DNA of 64,000 nt from Woronichinia naegeliana WA131 (GCA_025370055.1 CP073041.1:3968001-4032000), one strand, 5' to 3'; counted from the first letter of the stretch, positions 44,348 to 53,908 are shown. Notes: generated from the sequence alone by a model not told the origin. Translations and numbers: made by a program.

Positions 44348-45028
44348 TTAAAGTTGGGGTTCAACACCCAGCGATCGCAATTGAACAATCAGTTGATCAA
44401 CCCTTTGTTTTTCCAGATCAGCCCGTTCTTTCTCTTGAAGAGCCGCTTCTTTGGGCGTAGGAACAAGCATTTCATCGGCGGTAAAATAGCGCAATTGCTG
44501 ATTATGAATACCTAAAAAGAGTTCCAGTTCCTCGCTCCAACATTTACCAGAGGTCGTAAAGGGAATTTCTTCGTATTGATGCCCTGCGAGCCGATAACCC
44601 TTAAATTCCAAATCATCGGGAGAAAACCAGAAATATTCAGGGGTTCTAAAACGGTCTTGATAAAGTTGTTTTTTAATACCTCGATCCGATTTAGCTGTGC
44701 TATCAGAAAGTAATTCAATGATCAAATTTGGATATTGACCATCTTCTTCCCAGACCACCCAGGAGGGACGAGGATGATTGCTCACATTTTTCACAAGAAA
44801 AAAGTCAGGGCCGCGAAAGTCATGGTTTTTGAGTTGTTGGCGGCTAAAATAAATGGTCAGATTAGCCCCAACAAAGTAATCGTTTTTATCTCGCCAGTAC
44901 CAGTCTAAACAGGTGACGAGCAGTAATAATTGAAGATAGTGGAGAGAGCTTTCCATCTCAGGTTCATCACTCATTAAGACCCTAGCATCGGGCATGGTGA
45001 GAGCAAATTGTTCGGCGGTTTGATACAT
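44348..45028 (-). CDS. Uma2-family (DUF820) putative endonuclease
   Basis: The 226-residue protein has the Uma2 PD-(D/E)XK pattern: RGPDFFLVKNV (Asp), NLIIELLSDSTAKSDRGIKKQLYQ (Glu, then Lys) and YFWFSPDDLEFKGYRL. The C-terminal ~30 residues form a charged helix (ALQEKERADLEKQRVDQLIVQLRSLGVEP), the usual tail in cyanobacteria. I start at MYQTAEQ; an upstream in-frame ATG would add 29 residues that do not fit the family. The family is highly amplified in cyanobacteria. Its function is unclear, with both selfish DNA and restriction proposed. Confidence 0.82.
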   Translation of the reverse strand: MYQTAEQFALTMPDARVLMSDEPEMESSLHYLQLLLLVTCLDWYWRDKNDYFVGANLTIYFSRQQLKNHDFRGPDFFLVKNVSNHPRPSWVVWEEDGQYPNLIIELLSDSTAKSDRGIKKQLYQDRFRTPEYFWFSPDDLEFKGYRLAGHQYEEIPFTTSGKCWSEELELFLGIHNQQLRYFTADEMLVPTPKEAALQEKERADLEKQRVDQLIVQLRSLGVEPQL

Positions 45029-45141
45029 GGTCAAGATTCCTCGTTCAATCTCTACAAAATCACCCAAAGTTCTGTCAGTACATGATAACATATAAAAATC
45101 TCTAATCGTTAACACATCCTAACGAGGGCGGCGATCGCGTT

Positions 45142-45318
45142 ATGAAGAAAATTCTACCTAAAATCATGAGTGATGAAGAAGCTGAATCTCTGCTTGCGGC
45201 TGATCTTTCTGAGTACCTGACCCCAGAAAATTTTAAGGCCAACTTCACACCCGTATCTTTTGAGTTTACCCCTAAAGAGAAAACAATTCCCGAAGCAAAT
45301 GTTATGGTTAAGAGGTGA
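45142..45318 (+). pseudogene. CopG/BrnA-like antitoxin remnant
   Basis: A 58-codon frame begins MKKILPKIMSDEEAESLLAADLSEYLTPENF and continues VSFEFTPKEK. This is the N-terminal half of CopG/BrnA-type antitoxins, which normally continue into a ribbon-helix-helix. Here it ends after a few unrelated residues, so the DNA-binding half is lost. No BrnT-like toxin gene is adjacent. Confidence 0.5.
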
Positions 45319-45494
45319 GCATTTAGGATAAAAAAGGCGCGTTACATTTTTTAACGTATCCTACGAAAACGGCGATCGCGCTTGAATCCTCCGTTTTATC
45401 CCTTAAAATGGTGATGACTGAAGTAAGGTCAGCAAACAAACATTAGTTGGGTTTCCTTTTGTCAACCCAACCTACCGAATTTTTGAAAAATTTG

Positions 45495-45572
45495 ACTGCG
45501 ATCGCTGTTATCTTGTTGATTAAAGTTTAAAGCTGCGATGTCTTTGGGGAAGTGTTAAAGTGCGATCGCACT
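45495..45572. repeat. HIP1-containing repeat abutting the Rpn-like remnant
   Basis: Has the cgatcgctgttatcttgttg, attaaagtttaaagctgcgatg and tgttaaagtgcgatcgc blocks also seen at 43470-43535 and 44205-44345. The preceding 45463-45510 repeats 43430-43483. Confidence 0.65.
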
Positions 45573-46084
45573 GGTCTGAGTTGGAGTCTAGTCTAAATCC
45601 GTTTGCTATGATTGTGATGGCACACTTGAAGACTAAGGCAACGACAGGCAATCCTGAACAACGGGAGGTTTGGAAGTGGTCTTTGATTCGAGGGTTGTAT
45701 GATCGAGGTTTAACCAGGGAAAAGATTATCAAGCTGTTTCAAATTATTGACAGGATGATGACTTTGCCTAGTTTTTTACAAGAAAGTTTAGATGTTAAAA
45801 TTCAACAATTTGAGGAGCAAAGAACTATGCCTTTACTCAGTAATATGGAACTTCGTGGTATGGAACGAGGTAAGGAAATTGGCAAAGAAATTGGTAAAGA
45901 GATTGGTGCATTGCAAAATGCTCGTGACTATATCAAGGCAGTTTTACGAGTTCGTCTTGGTGAAATTCCTTTAGAAATAGAGACTTATCTAATGCAAACT
46001 GCTGATTTATCAATATTAGATAAATTATTAATATTAGCAGCGACAACAAATTCTTTTGAGGATTTTAAGCAGTCCATAGAATAA
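45572..46084 (+). pseudogene. Rpn/DUF4351-type nuclease, C-terminal remnant
   Basis: The open frame begins directly at the HIP1 repeat and lacks the PD-(D/E)XK catalytic half. What remains, LNPFAMIVMAHLKTKAT...WKWSLIRGLYDRGLTREKIIKLFQIIDRMMTLP, is the typical C-terminal helical part of cyanobacterial recombination-promoting-nuclease (Rpn) relatives. A GMERGKEIGKEIGKEIG linker repeat and a final helical domain follow. It is probably a 5'-truncated gene rather than a functional protein. Confidence 0.65.
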
Positions 46085-46099
46085 ATGATTTAATGATTT

Positions 46100-46240
46100 T
46101 CAAATTATTGACAGGATGATGATTTTGCCTAGTTTGTTATAAGAAAGTTTTAGATTTTGAAATCCGACAATTTGAGGCGGTGAAAACAATGTTTTTATTC
46201 AGAAATAGTTCGCTTCGTGGTATGGAACGAGATAAGGGAG
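46100..46240 (+). pseudogene. Degenerate duplicate of part of the Rpn-like remnant
   Basis: caaattattgacaggatga and cttcgtggtatggaacgag repeat 45738-45872 with substitutions and small indels. In-frame stops and frame changes prevent translation. Confidence 0.75.
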
Positions 46241-46389
46241 AGGACAATTTCTAGGATTAAGGCGTGATCGAGATCGCCGTTGGGCTGTGTTGATGATCAC
46301 AAGACTATAAAGTTTTGTAAAAAGACTAGTATTTTTGCTGTGGATACAGATACAATAACGGCGGTGATCTTGAGTAGGATTGGTTGGTT

Positions 46390-49300
46390 ATGGTTAGCTC
46401 TGTATTAGCGGCAGGTTTGACGACGGTTTATCAACAGTTAACCGCTTTTGCAGGGCTGGAGAGTTTTTGGACGAATTTTGACTCGATTTTTGGGACGGAA
46501 TACAAGTTGGCTGTGGCGCAGTCGTTGCGTTCCCAGTGGCAGAGTGGGAATTTTAGTCAATTACCAACGATTGAGGTGATTGATGATGAGATTTTGGGTA
46601 ATGCGCGGGGAGCCTATGCCAGCAGTACGAATGTCGTTTATTTGTCGGATCAGTTTGTGGAAACGGCGAGTTCCCAGCAGTTAGAGGCGGTGTTAATTGA
46701 GGAGATTGGGCATTTTGTGGATGCTCAGGTGAATGCAACGGATACGGCTGGGGATGAGGGGGAGTTGTTTTCGGCGATCGTGCGAGGAGTTAGTTTAAGT
46801 GCGGCTGAGTTGAGTCGGATTAAAACGGAAAATGATTGGGCGACTCTATCCTTCAACGGTAATCTAGTGCCAGTAGAACTTTCCAGTGCCGACCCAAACT
46901 ATCCCTGGATCAAAGGCAGTTACGACACTCCAGGTAATGCATGGGATGTACAAATAGTGGGCAACCTGGCCTATATTGCTGATGAAAATTCATTACAAAT
47001 AATCGACATCAGTAATCCCGCTTCCCCTTCCTTCAAAGGCAGTTACAACATTCCAGTTTCTGGCTTTCCAAGTGGTGCCATTGATGTAGAAATAGCGGGT
47101 AACTTGGCCTATATTCCAGGTGGAGGTTCACTACAAATAATAGACATTAGCAATCCCGCCTCTCCTACTTTCAAAGGCAGTTACAACGCTGCCTATGCCT
47201 CTAGTGTACAAGTAGTGGGGAACCTAGCCTATCTTGCATCCCATATTCCTTATGGCTTTTCAGGATTACAAATAATAGACATTAGCAATCCTACCTCTCC
47301 TATTTTCAAAGGCAGTTATCCTAACTATTCTCCCCAAGATGTAGAAATAGTGGGCAACCTGGCCTATATTGCTGATGACTCTTCAGGATTACAAATAATC
47401 GACATTAGCAATCCTGCACTTCCTACCCCTAAAGGCAGTTATGACACTCCAGATTTTGCTTATGATGTAGAAATAGTGGGCAACCTGGCCTATATTGCCG
47501 ATGGTAATTCACTACAAATAATCGACATTAGTAATCCCGCTTCTCCTACCTTCAAAGGCAGTTACGACACCCCATATTATGCTTTTGATGTAGAAATAGT
47601 GGGCAACCTGGCCTATGTTGCTGATGGCTCTTCAGGATTACAAATAATCGACATTAGCAATCCAATAAAACCTACTTTCAAAGGTAGTTACGACACCCCA
47701 AGTGAGGCTTTAGGTGTACAAATAGTAGGCAACCTGGCCTATGTTGCAGGTTACTCTTCAGGATTACAAATAATCGATATCAGCAATCCCCCTCCCTTCA
47801 AAGGCAGTTACGACACCCCAGCTTCTGCCTTTGATGTACAAGTAGTGGGCAACCTCGCCTATATTGCTGATGATAATTCATTACAAATAGTAGATATCAG
47901 TAATCCTGCAAACCCTACTCTCAAAGGCAGTTACGGCACATCAGGTGGGGCTTTAGGTGTAAAAATAGTGGGCAACTTGGCCTATATTGCAGATCTTTAT
48001 TCAGGACTACAAATAATAGACATCAGCAATCCTGCTTCCCCTTCCTTTAAAGGCAGTTACGGCCTATCTGGTTCCTATGATGTAGAAATAGTGGGAAACC
48101 TCGCCTATGTTCCTACTAGTAATTCAGGACTACAAATAATAGACATTAGCAATCCCGCTTCCCCTTCCTTTAAAGGTAGTTATGACACCCCAGGTTATGT
48201 CTTAGATGTAAAAATAGTGGGCAATTTCGCCTATATTGCTGACGGTTATTCAGGACTACAAATAATAGACATCAGCAATCCCGCTTCCCCTAGCTTCAAA
48301 GGCAGTTACGACACCCCAGGTTATGCCTTAGATGTAGAAATAGTGGGTAACTTTGCCCATGTTGCTGATCTTTATTCATTACAAATAATCGACATCAGTA
48401 ATCCAGCACAACCTATTCTCAAAGGCAGTTACGACACCCCAGGTTATGCAAAAGATATAGAAATAGTGGGCAACCTCGCCTATATTACAGGCGATGAAAG
48501 TAGTAATGGTGGGAGTGGAGTTTCAGGAGTACAAATAATTGACATCACCAATCCCTCCGTTCCTACTTTTAAAGCTTTCTATGGTACTCCAAGTAAGGCT
48601 TTGGGAGTAGAAGTAGCAGGAAATAATGTTTATATAACCAGTGGCACGGATGGAATCAGTATCTTTGGAGCCTATAGCACTGGTGCAACTCTCAGTCTTG
48701 CCCCCACTAATGCCAACCAAACCGAAGGCAACTCTGGCAGTAAAGCCTTTACCTTTACCGTCACTCGCACAGGTAACACCACCGCAACTAATACGGTGAA
48801 CTGGGTCGTCACAGGTACAGGAACTAATCCAGCTAATGCGACAGACTTTGTGGGCGGCGTTTTACCTTCTGGAACCGTCACCTTTGCAGCTAACAGCACT
48901 TCCCAGGTTATTAGTGTTTCTGTCAATGGCGATACCACCGTTGAACCCAACGAAACCTTTACTGTTAATCTTTACAATCCTAACAATGGCGCAGCCCTTT
49001 CCACTGCCACCGCCACAGGAACCATTACCAACGATGACTTCCCCAGCATTAATCTGAGTCCTAATGGTCAAACTGTTGTCGAAGGCTTAACCAGTCCCCA
49101 AAACCTGAGTTATACCGTCAGCTTATCTAGCAGTAGCACTCAAACTATTACTGTTCAGTACAATACCGCCAATGGAACCGCTTTAGCTGGCTCAGACTAT
49201 ACCACTACGACAGGAACCCTCACCTTTAACCCTGGTGTCACCAGTCAAACGATTTCAATTCCCATTCTCAATGATTCTGTTAATGAAGCCAATGAAACCT

Positions 49301-50652
49301 TTACGGTCAAGTTAACAAGTCCTACCAATGCAATCTTAGGGGGAACAGCGACAGTAACAACCACCATTACTGATACCCTTTCAGCTTCGACTACTACGAC
49401 CCTAGCCGCTAATGTCGAAAATCTAACTCTCACTGGTTCTAGTGTTATTAATGGTACAGGCAATACAGGGAATAATGTTCTAACTGGCAATAGTGTCAAT
49501 AACACCCTCAATGGCGGCGATGGCAATGATACTCTCAATGGCGGTGCAGGTAATGATACCCTCAATGGCGGTAATGGTAACGATTTTGCTTACTATTACA
49601 GTTCAACCGGCAGTGTCACTGTTAACTTAGCAACAGGCATTGCCAGCGATGGTTTAGGAGGAACCGATACCCTCTCTCAAATCGAGAATGTCCAAGGCTC
49701 CAATACCGCAGGCGATAATCTCACAGGCAATACAGGCAATAATGTACTGTATGGCTATGGTGGTAATGACATCCTCAACGGCGGTGATGGCAATGATACC
49801 CTCAATGGTGGTACTGGGAATGATACCCTGATCGGTGGTCTAGGCAATGATGTTTACCAAGTGGATAGTACTACAGATGTCATTACCGAAAATTCAGGAC
49901 AAGGAACCGACACCATTCAATCCTCTGTCACCTATACGATCGCCTCTCTAGCTAATATCGAAAACCTGACCTTAACTGGTTCTAGTGTCATTGACGGGAC
50001 AGGGAATACTGTCAATAATTCCTTAACAGGTAATACGGCCAATAACACCCTCAATGGCGGCGATGGTAATGATACCCTCAATGGCGGTGCAGGTAATGAT
50101 AGCTTGATTGGCGGTAATGGCAACGATTTTGCTTACTATTACAGTTCCACTGCCAGCGTTACAGTGAATTTAACAACCGGAACTGCCAGCGATGGTCTAG
50201 GGGGAACCGATACCCTTTCCTTCATTGAAAACGTTCAAGGCTCCAATACCGCAGGGGATAATCTTACCGGCAATACCGGCGTTAACGTTCTCTATGGCTA
50301 CGGCGGTGCAGATATCCTCACAGGAGGAGGCGGAAATGATCTGCTCTATCTCGGCAGTGATACCGTTAAAGACACCGTTAACTATACCAGTGGTGATGGG
50401 ACTGATACGGTTTACAACTTTGTGCGTGGAGCAAGTGGAGATCTGCTCAAATTTACTGGCATAACCGCGATTGACGTACAGGTTTCTGGCACTAATACCC
50501 TATTTAAAGTGGGTGATGGCGTAACAGGCAACTCCGGCTTTGGTACAGGAACCTTACTGCTAACCACCAGTGCCACGACAGGTTTTACGGCGACAGATAT
50601 TGGGGTTAATTTGTTTAACGTGACCAATTCAGCCGGCTTCTTTTTCAGTTAG
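46390..50652 (+). CDS. LVIVD-repeat / Calx-beta / RTX calcium-binding giant protein
   Basis: 1420 residues. The N-terminal ~165 residues form a domain with VLIEEIGHFVDAQVNATDTAGDEGELFSA, resembling a metallopeptidase helix with the first His replaced. Then come 14 tandem ~41-residue LVIVD repeats (FKGSYDTP...VEIVGNLAYIAD...LQIIDISNPASP; about residues 175-750), predicted β-propeller blades. Two Calx-beta domains follow (about 765-1000), then two blocks of RTX nonapeptides (NGGDGNDTLNGG; about 1030-1160 and 1215-1325). RTX proteins bind Ca2+ outside the cell and usually leave through type I secretion. No Sec signal and no secretion genes are present here. Start is the ATG two codons after a TTG. 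Confidence 0.88.
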   Translation: MVSSVLAAGLTTVYQQLTAFAGLESFWTNFDSIFGTEYKLAVAQSLRSQWQSGNFSQLPTIEVIDDEILGNARGAYASSTNVVYLSDQFVETASSQQLEAVLIEEIGHFVDAQVNATDTAGDEGELFSAIVRGVSLSAAELSRIKTENDWATLSFNGNLVPVELSSADPNYPWIKGSYDTPGNAWDVQIVGNLAYIADENSLQIIDISNPASPSFKGSYNIPVSGFPSGAIDVEIAGNLAYIPGGGSLQIIDISNPASPTFKGSYNAAYASSVQVVGNLAYLASHIPYGFSGLQIIDISNPTSPIFKGSYPNYSPQDVEIVGNLAYIADDSSGLQIIDISNPALPTPKGSYDTPDFAYDVEIVGNLAYIADGNSLQIIDISNPASPTFKGSYDTPYYAFDVEIVGNLAYVADGSSGLQIIDISNPIKPTFKGSYDTPSEALGVQIVGNLAYVAGYSSGLQIIDISNPPPFKGSYDTPASAFDVQVVGNLAYIADDNSLQIVDISNPANPTLKGSYGTSGGALGVKIVGNLAYIADLYSGLQIIDISNPASPSFKGSYGLSGSYDVEIVGNLAYVPTSNSGLQIIDISNPASPSFKGSYDTPGYVLDVKIVGNFAYIADGYSGLQIIDISNPASPSFKGSYDTPGYALDVEIVGNFAHVADLYSLQIIDISNPAQPILKGSYDTPGYAKDIEIVGNLAYITGDESSNGGSGVSGVQIIDITNPSVPTFKAFYGTPSKALGVEVAGNNVYITSGTDGISIFGAYSTGATLSLAPTNANQTEGNSGSKAFTFTVTRTGNTTATNTVNWVVTGTGTNPANATDFVGGVLPSGTVTFAANSTSQVISVSVNGDTTVEPNETFTVNLYNPNNGAALSTATATGTITNDDFPSINLSPNGQTVVEGLTSPQNLSYTVSLSSSSTQTITVQYNTANGTALAGSDYTTTTGTLTFNPGVTSQTISIPILNDSVNEANETFTVKLTSPTNAILGGTATVTTTITDTLSASTTTTLAANVENLTLTGSSVINGTGNTGNNVLTGNSVNNTLNGGDGNDTLNGGAGNDTLNGGNGNDFAYYYSSTGSVTVNLATGIASDGLGGTDTLSQIENVQGSNTAGDNLTGNTGNNVLYGYGGNDILNGGDGNDTLNGGTGNDTLIGGLGNDVYQVDSTTDVITENSGQGTDTIQSSVTYTIASLANIENLTLTGSSVIDGTGNTVNNSLTGNTANNTLNGGDGNDTLNGGAGNDSLIGGNGNDFAYYYSSTASVTVNLTTGTASDGLGGTDTLSFIENVQGSNTAGDNLTGNTGVNVLYGYGGADILTGGGGNDLLYLGSDTVKDTVNYTSGDGTDTVYNFVRGASGDLLKFTGITAIDVQVSGTNTLFKVGDGVTGNSGFGTGTLLLTTSATTGFTATDIGVNLFNVTNSAGFFFS
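46900..48680 (+). repeat. Tandem LVIVD-coding repeats (~123 bp, 14 units)
   Basis: The units are highly similar at the DNA level (recurring cttcaaaggcagttacgac, gtgggcaacctggcctat and attacaaataatcgacat). This implies recent expansion or gene conversion. Confidence 0.9.
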
Positions 50653-50978
50653 TTTCAATTAGACACGAAAGTTTAACCACACCCTTAGAACACTGGTCAA
50701 GATATAATCGGAAGCGGGTGTGACCTCTAATTGATAAATCCTTGTTTAATGAGTCCTTTTGCCGGTAGATACTTCAGAACATCGTATGTTACGATTGATT
50801 GAAAAATCGATGTCCAGTAAACTTTTTAAAAACCTTATTTAATATCAACTAGAGGTCGCACCCTCGGAAGCACTGATACTTTTTCGATTATTAGCGGCGA
50901 TCGCTCCTTTAAAAGGCTCCTTTGGCAGCAGAGAAGCATTAGAGGAATCAGATCACCTTAAGTCATTAGGATAGCCCT
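50653..50978. other. Intergenic region holding a MITE
   Basis: The gap contains the 148-bp element at 50716-50863. The remainder includes a gcgatcgct motif and the presumed promoter of the PIN-TRAM gene. No other gene was seen. Confidence 0.7.
50716..50863. mobile_element. MITE, 148 bp, with 8-bp target duplication
   Basis: Terminal inverted repeats GGGTGTGACCTCTAATTG (left) and GGGTGCGACCTCTAGTTG (right, inverted) are flanked by perfect direct repeats TCGGAAGC (50708-50715 and 50864-50871). There is no coding capacity, so it would need a transposase in trans. Confidence 0.9.
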
Positions 50979-52061
50979 ATGCTAGATGCCATCATTGTTC
51001 TAATCTTTATCTTTGCCTTTGCCGGTGTAGGCTTTGACAGTGTGGACTTATTGCCAGAAGCCGTCAAAGTCCAAATTTCCAATATTGAGGCCTTGCGGTG
51101 GTTAGGGGCTGGTTTTACGGCGGTTATTGGCTTGGCAATGGGTTTAGTCGCTCAAACAACCTATCGACGCTTAGAACAGCGCATCCGCAAAACCCCCATC
51201 GAAACGATTTTAACCCGTGCCGTTGGTTTGGTGATCGGTTTATTGATTGCTAATTTGATGTTGGCTCCCATCTTTTTGTTACCGATTCCAGGGGAATTCT
51301 CTTTCCTGAAACCAACCATGGCCGTATTAGGGAGTGTGGTTTTTGCGTTTTTAGGAATTAGTTTGGCAGATACGCACGGACGCACTTTTTTAAGATTGAT
51401 TAATCCCAATAGCATTGAGACGATGTTGGTAGCCGAAGGAACCTTGCAACCGATCGCCCCTAAAATATTAGATACAAGTTGTATTATTGATGGCCGGATT
51501 GAACAACTTTTAGCGACAGGATTTATCGAAGGACAGATTTTAGTGCCGCAATTTGTCCTAGCCGAATTACAACAATTAGCTGATACGAGCAATGATCAAA
51601 AGCGGGTACGAGGACGGCGGGGTTTAGATATTCTCAGAAGTATTCAGCAGGATTTTCCCGAAAGAATTATTATCCATTCTGCCGATTACGATGATATTGC
51701 CACAGTAGATGCTAAATTAGTCCATCTCTCCCAGGAAATTAATGGTATTCTGCTTACCAATGATTACAATCTCAGCAAGGTTGCCAATTTACAAAAAGTT
51801 TCTATTTTAAATGTCAATGATTTAGCTCAGGCGGTGCGTCCTGTTTATTTACCCGGCGATACGCTCGATTTAAAAATTCTTAAACAGGGCAAAGAACCCG
51901 CCCAGGGCATTGGTTATCTAGAAGATGGCACAATGGTTGTTGTCGAAGAGGGACGAGAATATGTGGGGGCAGAATTGCGGGTGATTGTTACTTCTGCTTT
52001 ACAAACTTCGGCAGGACGGATGATTTTTGCTAAACCACCTTCTGTGTTAGCTTCTTCCTAA
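50979..52061 (+). CDS. PIN-TRAM domain membrane protein (YacL-like)
   Basis: The 360-residue protein has about four membrane helices (residues 1-135). A PIN nuclease domain follows with acidic residues at ILDTSCIIDGRI (near 167), VLAELQQLAD (near 192) and ILLTNDYNL (near 262). A C-terminal TRAM domain (PGDTLDLKILKQGKEPAQGIGYLEDGTMVVVEEG) completes it. It matches the Bacillus YacL type, widespread in cyanobacteria. PIN domains are RNases and TRAM binds RNA, so a membrane-tethered ribonuclease is likely, but the target is unknown. Confidence 0.9.
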   Translation: MLDAIIVLIFIFAFAGVGFDSVDLLPEAVKVQISNIEALRWLGAGFTAVIGLAMGLVAQTTYRRLEQRIRKTPIETILTRAVGLVIGLLIANLMLAPIFLLPIPGEFSFLKPTMAVLGSVVFAFLGISLADTHGRTFLRLINPNSIETMLVAEGTLQPIAPKILDTSCIIDGRIEQLLATGFIEGQILVPQFVLAELQQLADTSNDQKRVRGRRGLDILRSIQQDFPERIIIHSADYDDIATVDAKLVHLSQEINGILLTNDYNLSKVANLQKVSILNVNDLAQAVRPVYLPGDTLDLKILKQGKEPAQGIGYLEDGTMVVVEEGREYVGAELRVIVTSALQTSAGRMIFAKPPSVLASS

Positions 52062-52553
52062 AGTTTGGGTTGCTCGTCCAGTTAACTTTGGGGCGATCGC
52101 TCAGCAATTCTAGATTTGCGCTGTAGCAAGGGTTTCAGGTTTTAGTTCGCGGAATACGGGGTAAAATTCAACGGGATTAACAAGTTCATTTTACGAGTCT
52201 TCAGACTTTTAGGCATAACAGTGCACCTAGAATTGCCCCCAAAACCCCCTTTAAAATGTTCTTTAAATCCCTAACAGGTTTGCTGTGTCTAAAACTGAGA
52301 ATTGCTACCTTTCCGGTTGTTAAATTTGTTAAACATCTGAAAACTCCTATGTAAGTCTTGGTAATTTATTAAAGATTGTCCTAGTCGTCTCACTAGAACG
52401 GGCTTAATTGACTGATACTCTCAGGCTACAACACTCAAAAGTTTCTTTCCCAGAGAGGTTTACACCTTGATTTTTGACCCTAATTTTTTAATAAATTCTC
52501 ATCCACTCCTTAGCCAAGTAAGCTCTTAAGCAGATGAGTAATATCGTGAGAAA
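52062..52553. other. Intergenic region holding MITE copy 2
   Basis: Apart from the 200-bp element at 52105-52304, about 250 bases remain before the thioredoxin gene's end. No gene or RNA was recognised. Confidence 0.6.
52105..52304. mobile_element. 200-bp MITE-like element, copy 2
   Basis: Same element and orientation as 33312-33510, ends CAATTCTAGATTTGCG and, inverted, CAATTCTCAGTTTTAG. It lies in a non-coding region directly after a gcgatcgc motif. Confidence 0.8.
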
Positions 52554-52877
52554 TTAACCCAGATAATCTTTTAACAGAGCAATCAGTTTGGGTTTAATCA
52601 TAGCTCCTTCATGGGATAGCAATAGTTTTTTATTCTTAAATAATCGCAGGGCTGGAACGCCAGTAACACTGCATTGAGCAACCGCTTTGGGATTGGGATC
52701 AATGGATAATTTAAGGACTTTGAGGCGATCACTATATTCATTGGCCAGGGCGGCGATCGCGGGAGCCATTAAACGGCAGGGGCCACACCAATCTGCCCAA
52801 AAATAAACCAAAACTAGTTTATTACTATTTGACAATTCCTGTTCAAATTCAGTATCGGTAATTTCAAGTAAGCTCAT
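52554..52877 (-). CDS. Thioredoxin-like protein
   Basis: The 107-residue single-domain thioredoxin has the active site YFWADWCGPCRLMAPA (WCGPCR, residues 30-35). It keeps a cis-Pro segment (TGVPALRLF). Length and fold fit cytosolic thioredoxins. The sequence is more divergent than the m-type (TrxA), closer to the cyanobacterial y/x-like or TrxQ types; the subtype is not certain. It is monocistronic. Confidence 0.9.
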   Translation of the reverse strand: MSLLEITDTEFEQELSNSNKLVLVYFWADWCGPCRLMAPAIAALANEYSDRLKVLKLSIDPNPKAVAQCSVTGVPALRLFKNKKLLLSHEGAMIKPKLIALLKDYLG

Positions 52878-53116
52878 AGTTAAAAAGACAAAGTACGCAT
52901 TAATAAAGAATAGTTAGACAAACAGTAAGAATCTCCCTCAACCGATCTCGAACAGAAAGATATCTCGGTGGGTTCTAGCCGTCCAATCCTGTCTTCCCTA
53001 ACCCATAGAGCCGTCACTAAGCCTAAGGGCAGAGCAAGAAAGATCGCTATTTAATCAAGCCAAACGGCTCTAAAGGAGAATTTTCCCCACCGCATTGATT
53101 CAGAGATAACGAGTTT

Positions 53117-53908
53117 TTAAAGCTCATTTAATTTGCGTCGTAGATCCTCTAGTTCTGCATCTACGACGGAATCCTTGGGAACATCTGTCTTGGTTGGCGT
53201 GGACTTGGCCGCTTCAATCTGGGGAACCTCTGCCGTTCCAGGTAAGGCTCCACCACTCATTTGTGCCTTGAGAGCCGCCAGTTCATCCTCCACATCTGCA
53301 CTGGACTGAAGCAGAGCAAATTGCTGTTCAATGCCCACCCCACCTAATTCTCCCATCGCCTGGGAACGGGCCTCTGCATCCAATACCTTATTCTCCATGC
53401 GTTCAAAAGCACTCATGGCACTACTCGTATCAATACCACTCAGGGTTTTTTGGAGATCTTCATTGGCCTTGGCTGCCTTGGCTCTGGCCTGAAGCATATT
53501 TTTCTTGGTCTTGGCCTCAGAGATTTTACTTTCTAGGGCGACTAAATTGCGTTTTAAACCATCTACCTGACCCGTTAGTTGCTCCAGTTGCGCCTTATAG
53601 GTGGCTGCACTTTCTGAAAAACTTTTTTTACGGGTTAAGGCTTCCCTGGCAAGGTTTTCATCTCCTTTACTTAAGGCGAGGGCCGCCCGTTCCTGCCATT
53701 TATTAGATTCACCGAGATCCTGGTTATAGCGTTGTTCCGTCCGTTTTTGTTCTGCAATGGTACGAGCTACCGCTTGACGCAATTGAATGAGATCTTCTTG
53801 CATATCAATAACGGCCTGCTCCAGTACTTTTTCTGGATCTTCAGCCTGACTAACGAGATCATTTAAGTTGGCACGAACCACTCGACTAATACGATCAAAA
53901 AGTCCCAT
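53117..53908 (-). CDS. vipp1: Vipp1/IM30 (PspA family)
   Basis: The 263-residue helical protein is nearly colinear with Synechocystis Sll0617. It begins MGLFDRISRVVRANLNDLVSQAEDPEKVLEQAVIDMQEDL and has the ESCRT-III-like coiled-coil core KISEAKTKKNMLQARAKAAKANEDLQ. It also has the Vipp1-specific C-terminal extension ending VDAELEDLRRKLNEL, absent from PspA. Vipp1 forms rings and rods on membranes and is needed for thylakoid biogenesis and membrane protection. It is transcribed alone. Confidence 0.95.
   Translation of the reverse strand: MGLFDRISRVVRANLNDLVSQAEDPEKVLEQAVIDMQEDLIQLRQAVARTIAEQKRTEQRYNQDLGESNKWQERAALALSKGDENLAREALTRKKSFSESAATYKAQLEQLTGQVDGLKRNLVALESKISEAKTKKNMLQARAKAAKANEDLQKTLSGIDTSSAMSAFERMENKVLDAEARSQAMGELGGVGIEQQFALLQSSADVEDELAALKAQMSGGALPGTAEVPQIEAAKSTPTKTDVPKDSVVDAELEDLRRKLNEL

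Noticed and set aside
46900-48680. Regular repeats considered as CRISPR
   Set aside because: The repeats are translated LVIVD blades within one long reading frame, with no spacers.
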